This document shows positions 45,287 to 52,546 of a stretch of DNA of 64,000 nt, piece after piece. The notes below the pieces were generated by a model. The model saw nothing but the letters and a program-made list of their open reading frames with translations, was not told where the DNA came from and searched no databases. The stretch lies in contig JAFKFH010000003.1 in the NCBI GenBank assembly GCA_017307375.1, positions 682,001-746,000 of the forward strand. Direction: 5' to 3'. Both the position numbers and the translations under genes were made by a program. Within the stretch, counting starts at the first letter, position 1. Each line of letters opens with the position of its first letter. The DNA is from Alphaproteobacteria bacterium (GTDB lineage Bacteria > Pseudomonadota > Alphaproteobacteria > Ferrovibrionales > Ferrovibrionaceae).

Positions 45287-46165
45287 ATGGAAATGCACCA
45301 GATCCGCTACTTCCTGGCCGTGGCCGATCACCTCAACTTCACCCGCGCGGCCGATACCTGCAACGTGTCGCAACCCTCGCTGACGCGTGCGATCAAGCTG
45401 CTCGAGGACGAACTCGGCGGTCAGCTCTTTCACCGCGAGCGCAACCAGACGCATTTGAGCGACCTGGGCCGCGAGATGCTGCCGTTCCTTGCCAAGGTAT
45501 GGGAGCAGGCCGAGGCGGCGAAATATCGCGCCAAAGGCCTCGGCCGGCTGGAACAGGCACCGTTGTCGCTCGGCGTCATGTGCACGATCGGGCCGGCGAA
45601 GATGATCGACTTCATCGGCGGGTTTCACGCCAGGCATCCCGGCGTCGACATCCACATGCGCGACGCCCGCGCGCAGATTCTGCAGGAGCAACTGTTGGCC
45701 GGCGACATCGACGTCGCGATCTTCGCGCTTCCCGGCGAACTCGACGAACGCCTGCAGGGGCGTTCGCTGTTCACCGAACGGTTCATGATCACCGTCGCGC
45801 CGGGTCATCGCTTCGAGCGCATGAACGCGGTGCCGATGCGCGAACTCGACAACGAGCGATATCTCAACCGCGCCAACTGCGAATTCGGCGAACACGCCGG
45901 GCAACTGATGGCGGAATGCGGCGTCCGGCTTCATCGGCGCTATCGGACCGAGCGCGACGACTGGATTCAGGCAATGGTGATGGCCGGGCTGGGATTCGGC
46001 TTCACCCCGGAATTCGCGATGTTTGTACCCGGCGTCGTCATCAGGCCCCTGGTCGATCCGGAAATCAGTCGAACCGTGCAACTCGTTACCGTGCGCGGCC
46101 GCCCGCACTCGCCCGCCCTGGCGGCGCTGGTGCGGGAGGCCACGACCTATAGATGGGCATCGTGA
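45287..46165 (+). CDS. LysR-family regulator
   Basis: A 292-residue LysR protein. The winged helix spans residues 1-60 (YFLAVADHLNFTRAADTCNVSQPSLTRAIKLLEDELGG), and the effector domain from about 90. The pattern near the N-terminus is like HdfR/CbbR-type or OxyR-related members with a strict MEMHQIRYFLAV opening. It lies 38 bases after the NDH-2 fusion on the same strand and may regulate that operon. The inducer is unknown. Confidence 0.87.
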   Translation: MEMHQIRYFLAVADHLNFTRAADTCNVSQPSLTRAIKLLEDELGGQLFHRERNQTHLSDLGREMLPFLAKVWEQAEAAKYRAKGLGRLEQAPLSLGVMCTIGPAKMIDFIGGFHARHPGVDIHMRDARAQILQEQLLAGDIDVAIFALPGELDERLQGRSLFTERFMITVAPGHRFERMNAVPMRELDNERYLNRANCEFGEHAGQLMAECGVRLHRRYRTERDDWIQAMVMAGLGFGFTPEFAMFVPGVVIRPLVDPEISRTVQLVTVRGRPHSPALAALVREATTYRWAS

Positions 46166-46268
46166 GTTCCTTTGCCCGTACCTTACCAAATGTGACAAAT
46201 TTTAGCGCCACCCGCCGCAGCCTTCGGCTAGGCTTTTCCTCAATAAACTTCGTGGGTGGAGGTCTTTG

Positions 46269-46523
46269 GTGCGGAACAAAATTTCTGCCGCCGGCATGCT
46301 GATCGCTGCCGTGGCAACCCTTGCGGCCGGGCCCTGCCTGGCGTCGGTCGCGCGCAATCCCGACAGTGTGGCCTGGGACAAATTCTATCCCGGCCGCATC
46401 GGGGTTCTGATCAAGCAAGCGAGCGCGACGGCTCCCGACGTCTGCCAGGCACTGGCCCAGGGCGCGGTCGTCGTCTCGGATACGCGCAAGCTGGAACAAT
46501 GCTTCCGCGGCCTGGCGAAATAG
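46269..46523 (+). CDS. Small secreted hypothetical protein
   Basis: An 84-residue protein with a signal peptide (KISAAGMLIAAVATLAAG, cleavage around ACLAS). The mature part, about 58 residues, includes DVCQALAQGAVVVSDTRKLEQCF with two Cys, possibly a disulfide. No family is recognised. The GTG start at 46269 has GGAGG (46258-46262) seven bases before it. It stands alone between a LysR gene and the catabolic island; the 279 bases after its stop hold a small CGGGCGG/CCGCCCG hairpin and the first TetR operator. Confidence 0.6.
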   Translation: MRNKISAAGMLIAAVATLAAGPCLASVARNPDSVAWDKFYPGRIGVLIKQASATAPDVCQALAQGAVVVSDTRKLEQCFRGLAK

Positions 46524-46624
46524 CAGGGCCATCCTGATCGGCGGGCGGGCCGACGGTGGTGGCCGCCCGAACTTCCGACATGCCTTGCCGGCAACCTCGA
46601 TCCGTCCTTTCGCGTTCCGCTTGC

Positions 46625-46642
46625 TTACCTGCCGAACGGTAA
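46625..46642. promoter_or_regulatory. TetR operator copy 1 (upstream of BVMO gene)
   Basis: TTACCTGCCGAACGGTAA, an inverted repeat TTACC-8-GGTAA followed by GTA. It is one of four matching sites around this island. It lies 160 bases before the monooxygenase start, leaving a long leader from 46643 to 46802 with several short inverted repeats and no gene. Confidence 0.75.
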
Positions 46643-46802
46643 GTATCATGGGCGCCGATCGCAGGCCGGCCTCGCGGCTGGTCCTGACGGTCGCTTAGGG
46701 AAGGACGGGGCCCGCCACGCCGGGAAAACCCGAAGACGTTGCCAACACCAGGGAGGTTGGGGGCCCGCGCAGCCTTGCGCGTCCGTCCCCGGCGAAGCAG
46801 GC

Positions 46803-48476
46803 ATGAACGTTGAATCGGCCGAAACTCAGATCCCCGCGCAGACCGCGACCGACCGGCAGGCAGCCGCCCGGGTCGACGTCATCGTCGTCGGCGCCGGCTG
46901 CGGCGGCATGGTCGCCGTCTACAAGTTCCGCGAGATGGGCCTGCGCGTCCAGGGCTTCGAGGCCGGCGGCAATGTCGGCGGCGTCTGGTACTGGAACCGC
47001 TATCCCGGCGCCCGCGTCGACCTGCCCAGCATCGACTACAGCTTCGGCTTCTCGACGGTGATCGAGCAGGAATGGACCTGGTCGGAAGAGTTCGCCGCCC
47101 AGCCCGAGCTGCTGGCCTATTTCAACTTCGTGGCCGACCGCCTCGACCTGCGCCGCCATTTCCGCTTCGAGACCCGCGTGAACAGCGCCGTGTGGGACGA
47201 CGCCCGCGCGTTGTGGCGGGTGACGAGCGACCGCGGCGACGTGGTCGAGGCGCCTTACTGCGTGATGGCGACCGGCCCGCTGTCGGTTCCGAAGGACCCG
47301 GAGATCCCAGGGCTCGATCGCTTCCGCGGCGAACTGCATCGTGCCGCGCGCTGGCCGCATGAACCGGTCAGCTTCGCGGGCAAGCGCGTCGGCATCATCG
47401 GCACCGGCTCGACCGGTATCCAGATCGTCCAGGAAGTCGGCCCCCAGGCCGGCGAACTGTTCGTGTTCCAGCGCACGCCCAGCTTCACCATGCCGATGCG
47501 CAACCGCAAGCTGACGCCGGACTACGTGGCCGAGGTCAAGCGCCACTATGCCGGGCTGCGCCAGGCGGCGCGCAACAGCCCCAATGGCGGCGTGCGGCCG
47601 TCGAGCACGCGTGCCTTCTTCAGCGTCTCGCCCGAGCAGCGCCGCGGGCTGCTGGAAGACGCCTGGAAGCAGGGCGGGCTGTCGGTGCTCGGCACCTTCG
47701 CCGATCTCCTGGTCAACGAGGAGGCCAACGAGCAGGTGGCCGAGTTCGTGCGCGCCAAGATCGACGACGTGGTCACCGACCCGGTCGTCGCCGACAAGCT
47801 GAAGCCGCGCGGCTATCCGATCTTCGCCCGCCGCCCCTGCCTCGACAGCAGCTACTACGAAACCTTCAACCTGCCCAACGTCCATCTCGTCGACTGCCTG
47901 ACCGACGAGATTGTCGAGATCACCGAGCGCGGCGTCCGCACCCGCAGCGGCGAGATCGAGCTGGACATGCTGATCCTTGCGACCGGCTATGACGGCCTGA
48001 CCGGCGCGCTGCTTGCCTTCGACGTCGTCGGCCGCGGCGGCGTGCGGGTCAACGACAAGTGGAAGGAAGGCGCGCGTTCCTATCTCGGCCTGATGATGGC
48101 CGGTTTCCCGAACCTGTTCATGACGACGGGGCCGAACGGTCCGGCGGCGCTGGCCAACATCATCCGGATCAGCGAACACGATGTCGATTGGATTGCGGCG
48201 CTGATCAACCACATGGCCGACAATCGTCTTGCCACGGTCGAGCCGACGGCGAAGGCCGAGGACGACTGGATGGAGATCGTCCGCGCCATGGCCGGCCGCA
48301 CCCTCGTCTCCAAGGCCAAGACCTGGTATGTCGGCGCCAACGTCAAGGACAAGCCGCTGGGCCTGACCCTGTTCACCGGCGGCTTCCCGAAATATGTCGA
48401 ATACTGCGCCGCGGCGGCCACCGACGGATATCGCAATTTCGTCTTCGGCAATGCCAAGCGTTCGGCGGCCGCCTGA
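46803..48476 (+). CDS. Baeyer-Villiger-type flavin monooxygenase
   Basis: A 557-residue flavoprotein. The FAD motif is GAGCGG (30-35) and the NADP motif is IGTGSTGIQ. The BVMO second fingerprint GGVWYWNRYPGARVD (59-73) fits [AG]GxWxxxx[FY]P[GM]xxxD. The first fingerprint region is FRGELHRAARW (174-184), in which the usual histidine sits one position early and arginine takes its place, so activity should not be assumed. Family members insert oxygen next to a ketone to make esters or lactones with NADPH and O2. An operator precedes the gene, and lactone- and acyl-CoA-handling genes follow. Confidence 0.88.
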   Translation: MNVESAETQIPAQTATDRQAAARVDVIVVGAGCGGMVAVYKFREMGLRVQGFEAGGNVGGVWYWNRYPGARVDLPSIDYSFGFSTVIEQEWTWSEEFAAQPELLAYFNFVADRLDLRRHFRFETRVNSAVWDDARALWRVTSDRGDVVEAPYCVMATGPLSVPKDPEIPGLDRFRGELHRAARWPHEPVSFAGKRVGIIGTGSTGIQIVQEVGPQAGELFVFQRTPSFTMPMRNRKLTPDYVAEVKRHYAGLRQAARNSPNGGVRPSSTRAFFSVSPEQRRGLLEDAWKQGGLSVLGTFADLLVNEEANEQVAEFVRAKIDDVVTDPVVADKLKPRGYPIFARRPCLDSSYYETFNLPNVHLVDCLTDEIVEITERGVRTRSGEIELDMLILATGYDGLTGALLAFDVVGRGGVRVNDKWKEGARSYLGLMMAGFPNLFMTTGPNGPAALANIIRISEHDVDWIAALINHMADNRLATVEPTAKAEDDWMEIVRAMAGRTLVSKAKTWYVGANVKDKPLGLTLFTGGFPKYVEYCAAAATDGYRNFVFGNAKRSAAA

Positions 48477-48502
48477 CCGGGCAACGCCGCCGGATTGACA
48501 AT

Positions 48503-48520
48503 TTACCGGCCGGCAGGTAA
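48503..48520. promoter_or_regulatory. TetR operator copy 2 (upstream of ECH gene)
   Basis: TTACCGGCCGGCAGGTAA, with the same arms and 8-base spacer as the other copies and the same trailing GTA. It lies 38 bases before the enoyl-CoA hydratase start, placed to block its promoter. Confidence 0.75.
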
Positions 48521-48557
48521 GTAAAGCAGAAACGTATCGCATACCGGAGGAAACGAC

Positions 48558-49331
48558 GTGGAATACAAGACCCTGGCGATCGAGATCGCCGATCGTGTCG
48601 CGACGGTCACGCTCAACCGGCCGCCGGTCAATGCCCAGAACGCCGAGTTGCGCGCCGAACTCACCGAGGCCTTCGACATCCTGTCCGATCGCGACGATGT
48701 GCTGGCCATCATCCTGACCGGTTCGGGCAAGGTGTTCTCGGCCGGCGCCGATATCCGCGAGCGTCCGAATCTGGGCGACACGCCCGGCGCCTACGGCCGG
48801 CATAACCGGCTGGTCCGCGAAAGCTATTATGCGGTCGTCGAATGCAGCAAGCCGACGATCGCGGCGATCAACGGCGCGGCGATGGGCGCGGGCTTCGGCC
48901 TCGTGATGGCCTGCGACATCTGGGTCGCCTCGGAAGAAGCCTACGTCTCGATGCCCGAGATCAATGTCGGCCTGGCCGGCGGCATGACCTTCCTGCGCCA
49001 GTTCTTCAGCCGGTCGCGGGCGCGGCGCATGTTCTTCACGGGCATGAAGGTCACGGGCCAGGAACTCTATCGCCTCGGCCTGGTCGAGGCCTGCCTGCCG
49101 GCCGACGAACTGATGCCCTATTGCCGCGAACTGGCCCAGGAAATCGCGTCGAAGAGCCCGGTGGCGCTGCGCCTGGCCAAGGAGGCGGCGCGGATGACCG
49201 AGGTGATGCCGACCCGCGACTCCTACCGCTACGAACAGGGCAACACTTTTGCCCTGTCCAAGACCGAGGATGCGAAGGAAGCGCAGCGCGCCTTCCTGGA
49301 AAAGCGCAAGCCGGTTTTCACGGGCCGCTGA
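48558..49331 (+). CDS. Enoyl-CoA hydratase/isomerase-family protein
   Basis: A 257-residue crotonase-fold protein with oxyanion segments GKVFSAGADIRE and NGAAMGAGFGL. The hydratase-type Glu is kept in MPEINVGLAGG, but the usual following P-G-x-G-GTQ is altered to GGMTFL. It probably hydrates or isomerises an unsaturated acyl-CoA in this island's degradation path. The GTG at 48558 has GGAGG seven bases upstream. It is preceded by operator copy 2 and followed by the TetR gene. Confidence 0.88.
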   Translation: MEYKTLAIEIADRVATVTLNRPPVNAQNAELRAELTEAFDILSDRDDVLAIILTGSGKVFSAGADIRERPNLGDTPGAYGRHNRLVRESYYAVVECSKPTIAAINGAAMGAGFGLVMACDIWVASEEAYVSMPEINVGLAGGMTFLRQFFSRSRARRMFFTGMKVTGQELYRLGLVEACLPADELMPYCRELAQEIASKSPVALRLAKEAARMTEVMPTRDSYRYEQGNTFALSKTEDAKEAQRAFLEKRKPVFTGR

Positions 49332-49422
49332 CTGCGAATCGCGCTAGCCTGTGCCGGAACAGGCATCCCCGGGGCGCACCGGTTCCGGGGATGCGATCGC
49401 GAACCAGGCAGGTAGGATAGAG

Positions 49423-50079
49423 ATGGCGACCAATACCGCGCGAAAGGCCGTGCGCAAGCTTACCCTCCAGACGACCGCCGCCACCAGCCGGGGCGACGAC
49501 CGGCAGTTGCAGCTGCTGGAAATCGCCTGCCGCCTGTTTTCCGAGCGCGGGTTCAGCGGCACGTCGCTGCGCGACATCGCCGAGGAGGCGCAGATCACCA
49601 AGGCGGCGCTCTACTACCATTTCCCGAACAAGGAAGCGCTGTTCACCAAGATCGTCCTGGAGTCGCTGCAGGCGCTGGTGACGACGGTGCGCGAAGCCTG
49701 CGAGCACGCGGCGACGCCGGAAGAGAAGGTGCGCGTCTTCATGCGGACGACCGCCGAATGCTACCAGCAGAATCGCGAAGGCTGGATCGCCTCGTCGAAT
49801 GCCTTTCGCACGCATGAGGAATCGCCGGCCAAGACCAGGGCCGTGGCCCTGCGCGACGAATACGAGAACCTGTTGCGCGGGTTCATCCGCGACGGGATCA
49901 AGGCCGGCCAGTTTCGTGCCGTCGACCCGGCCATGGCCGGCCGCGTCCTGCTCGCCAGCATCAACAGCATGAGCCGCTGGCACAGCCCGCGCGGCAAGCT
50001 GTCGGCGCCGATGGTGGTCGAACAGTTCGTCGACATCGTCCTTGGCGGCCTGCTCGCCCAGCCGGGCGCCGCGACCTAA
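49423..50079 (+). CDS. TetR-family regulator of the catabolic island
   Basis: A 218-residue TetR protein. The N-terminal helix-turn-helix (LFSERGFSGTSLRDIAEEAQ, ITKAALYYHFPNKEALF) covers about residues 35-80, followed by a helical ligand domain. The four shared 18-base operators lie within the genes around it, and this is the only complete TetR gene within the island, so it is the natural candidate repressor. Its ligand is probably a pathway acyl-CoA or ketone. The start at 49423 has AGGATAG upstream. Confidence 0.88.
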   Translation: MATNTARKAVRKLTLQTTAATSRGDDRQLQLLEIACRLFSERGFSGTSLRDIAEEAQITKAALYYHFPNKEALFTKIVLESLQALVTTVREACEHAATPEEKVRVFMRTTAECYQQNREGWIASSNAFRTHEESPAKTRAVALRDEYENLLRGFIRDGIKAGQFRAVDPAMAGRVLLASINSMSRWHSPRGKLSAPMVVEQFVDIVLGGLLAQPGAAT

Positions 50080-50132
50080 CCCGAGACTCGCCGGGAGCAG
50101 CCTTCCGCGCGGGTTCACCAGTGTCCAAAAAC

Positions 50133-50150
50133 TTACCGGTCGAACGGTAG
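50133..50150. promoter_or_regulatory. TetR operator copy 3 (upstream of acyl-CoA dehydrogenase operon)
   Basis: TTACCGGTCGAACGGTAG, same geometry with one altered base in the right arm (GGTAG), again followed by GTA. It lies 22 bases before the first acyl-CoA dehydrogenase start and should control the eight-gene run down to 59273. Confidence 0.75.
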
Positions 50151-50171
50151 GTAGCTAGCCCTCGCAGGGAG

Positions 50172-51428
50172 ATGTCGAATGCGCAGCCCGCCCCGCCCCG
50201 CACACGGATGTTCCCGATGAATGCCCAGGCCCCGCAACCGCGCCAGCGCGATGCGATCGACTATGCCGCTTTCCGCCGCGAGCTTGTCGCGTTCGTCGAG
50301 GCGAACTGCCCGCCCGGCCTGCGCGAGATCGTGCGCAGCAACCAGAAGATCGGGCGCGAGGAATATGCCGCCTGGCAGCGCATCCTGCACCAGCGCGGCT
50401 GGTCGGCACCGAACTGGCCGGTCGAGCATGGCGGGACGGGCTGGGACCTGCAGCAGCGCTATCTGTTCGAGGAAGTGGCCGCCGAACTCGACTGCCCGCC
50501 GCTCTATCATCACGGCCTCGGCCATATCGGCCCGGTGATCATGCATTTCGGCACGCCCGAGCAGAAGGCGCGCTTCCTGCCACGCATCGTCGACGGGTCG
50601 GAATGGTGGTGCCAGGGCTATTCCGAGCCCGGTGCCGGATCGGATCTCGCGTCGCTGAAGACGGCGGCCCGGCGCGACGGCGACGACTATGTGATCAACG
50701 GCCAGAAGATCTGGACGTCGCACGCCCACGAAGCCGACATCATGTACACCCTGGTGCGCACTTCCAACGAGGGGCGCAAGCAGGCGGGCATCACCCTGTT
50801 GCTGATCCCGCTCGACCTGCCGGGGATCCGCATCCGGCCGATCCATACGATCGACCAGTGGCATCACGTCAACGAAGTCTTCCTCGACGATGTCCGCGTG
50901 CCGGCGGCCAACCGGCTGGGCCAGGAGGGCGACGGTTGGAAATGCGCCAAGTTCCTGCTGGATCGCGAGCGGCTGTCGCCGGCGATGGTGCCGCGGCTGA
51001 TCCGTCAGCTGCAGCAGGTCGAGGAACTGATCCACAGCCGGATCCGCGCCGATGGGCCGAGCCCGACGCTGCACCGCGCGCTGGAGCGGCTGTTCCTGGC
51101 GCAGGCCTCGGCGATGGGCGCGCGCGAAATGCTGCTCAGCGCTATCCAGGAAGAGATGAACGGCACGCTGCGTTCATCGAAATCCTCGGCCCTGAAACTG
51201 CATTATACCGAGTTGTCGCAGCAGATCTCCGGCCTGGCCTACGATCTGGTGGCGCCGCGTTATGCCAGCCGTCTGCTGCCGCAGGTGCCTGCGGCCGACG
51301 GCGCTGACGATCGCGACATCGAGCGGCAGTTGCTGCACACCTATCTGTTCTATCGGTCGCGGACCATCGCCGGCGGTACCAGCGAGGTCCAGAAAAACGT
51401 GATCGCCCGCGATCTCTTCGGAGGCTGA
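50172..51428 (+). CDS. Acyl-CoA dehydrogenase, large-type
   Basis: A 418-residue acyl-CoA dehydrogenase of the three-domain flavin fold. FAD-contact segments are WCQGYSEPGAGSDLASLKT and GQKIWTSHAHEADIM, and the C-terminal region ends TIAGGTSEVQKNVIARDLFGG. It oxidises acyl-CoA to enoyl-CoA with electron-transferring flavoprotein. The next gene encodes a second, divergent member, and such pairs often form heteromers in steroid and terpene side-chain degradation; here that is inference. Start ATG 50172 has a close AGGGAG; later in-frame starts at 50208 and 50217 are possible. Confidence 0.92.
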   Translation: MSNAQPAPPRTRMFPMNAQAPQPRQRDAIDYAAFRRELVAFVEANCPPGLREIVRSNQKIGREEYAAWQRILHQRGWSAPNWPVEHGGTGWDLQQRYLFEEVAAELDCPPLYHHGLGHIGPVIMHFGTPEQKARFLPRIVDGSEWWCQGYSEPGAGSDLASLKTAARRDGDDYVINGQKIWTSHAHEADIMYTLVRTSNEGRKQAGITLLLIPLDLPGIRIRPIHTIDQWHHVNEVFLDDVRVPAANRLGQEGDGWKCAKFLLDRERLSPAMVPRLIRQLQQVEELIHSRIRADGPSPTLHRALERLFLAQASAMGAREMLLSAIQEEMNGTLRSSKSSALKLHYTELSQQISGLAYDLVAPRYASRLLPQVPAADGADDRDIERQLLHTYLFYRSRTIAGGTSEVQKNVIARDLFGG

Positions 51429-51430
51429 CC

Positions 51431-52531
51431 ATGTCGTTTCGCACCATCCCCCTCTATCCCGGCGACATGTACGATACGGCCTGCCGCCTCGCGTCCGAGC
51501 ATGCGCCGGCCGCGGCGACGGCCGATGCCAGCCCGGCCTGGCGCCAGATGCTGGAACTGGGCTGGCAGGGTGTCCTGGTTGCCGAGGCGGCCGGCGGTGT
51601 CGGGGCCACGCTGCAGGACCTCGCCGCGATCGTCGAAGGGACCGGCCGTGCCGGCCTGACCGTGCCGCTGGCCGATCGCTGTGGCGTCGCCCCGGTGGCG
51701 CTGGCCGCGGCTGACAGCGAGGCGGCGGTCGCGCTGCTCGGCGCGGTCGCGGCGGGAACGGCTTCGGTCTGTCCGGTGCTGTCCGCCGGCAGCGACGGCC
51801 CGGGACGGGCCGGCGCCGCGCGGCTTGCCGCCGATGGCAGCCTGCATGGGCTGCTCGGCGCTGCCGATCTCAGCGAACCTGCGACCCATCTGCTGTTCAG
51901 CGCGCGCGACCAAGGCGGCGAGGCCGCGCTGGTCCTGCTGCCCTTCGACCGCGTTGCGGCCGCGGCGCGCCGCTATACCGGTGCGGATGGTCGGCAGTTC
52001 GCCGATATCACGCTCGACGGCATCGCCCTAGGGCCTGAATCGGTGTTGCTGCGCGGCCGCCCGGCGGCGACGGCGGCGGTGGCGGCCTGCCATGCTGGCG
52101 CGTTGCTCGGCTGCGTCCGTGTCGTCGGGGCGATCGCGGCGATGATCGAGCTGACGATCGACTATCTGAACACGCGCGAGCAGTTCGGTGCGGCACTGTC
52201 GTCGTTCCAGGTGCTGCGCCACCGCGTGGTCGAGATGTACGTGCTCTACGAGAACACTGCCGGCCTTGTCCGGCGGCTGGTCGAACAGGCTCACGAGACG
52301 GGCTTTGACGGTTATCCGCGCGATCTTGCCGCCGCCCGCCTCTATGTCGGAACGGTCTGTCGCACCGTGGCCGAAGGCGTGATCCAGCTGCACGGCGGCA
52401 TGGGCATGACCTGGGAGATGCTGGCCGCCCGGCTCGGCATGCAGATCCTGGGCGACAGCCAGCGCTATGGCGATCCCGCCGAGTGCCTCGACTGGCTGAC
52501 GGCCGGTTCGCTGGCCGCGGCTGCCGCCTGA
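51431..52531 (+). CDS. Acyl-CoA dehydrogenase, divergent paired subunit
   Basis: A 366-residue acyl-CoA dehydrogenase-like protein, less conserved than its upstream partner, with recognisable IQLHGGMGMTWE near residue 320 and REQFGAALSSFQVLRHRVVEM. Its N-terminal half is Ala/Gly-rich and weakly conserved. Pairs like this in actinobacterial and proteobacterial steroid pathways form alpha2beta2 enzymes, which the two-base spacing and co-transcription would fit. The catalytic contribution of this subunit is uncertain. Confidence 0.85.
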   Translation: MSFRTIPLYPGDMYDTACRLASEHAPAAATADASPAWRQMLELGWQGVLVAEAAGGVGATLQDLAAIVEGTGRAGLTVPLADRCGVAPVALAAADSEAAVALLGAVAAGTASVCPVLSAGSDGPGRAGAARLAADGSLHGLLGAADLSEPATHLLFSARDQGGEAALVLLPFDRVAAAARRYTGADGRQFADITLDGIALGPESVLLRGRPAATAAVAACHAGALLGCVRVVGAIAAMIELTIDYLNTREQFGAALSSFQVLRHRVVEMYVLYENTAGLVRRLVEQAHETGFDGYPRDLAAARLYVGTVCRTVAEGVIQLHGGMGMTWEMLAARLGMQILGDSQRYGDPAECLDWLTAGSLAAAAA

Positions 52532-52546
52532 CCGACGAGGCCGCGA

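Noticed and set aside
48503-48520. Reading the operator as a transcription terminator after the BVMO gene
   Set aside because: The same arms, 8-base spacer and trailing GTA recur at three other promoter-side positions, which fits an operator better; no U-tract follows.
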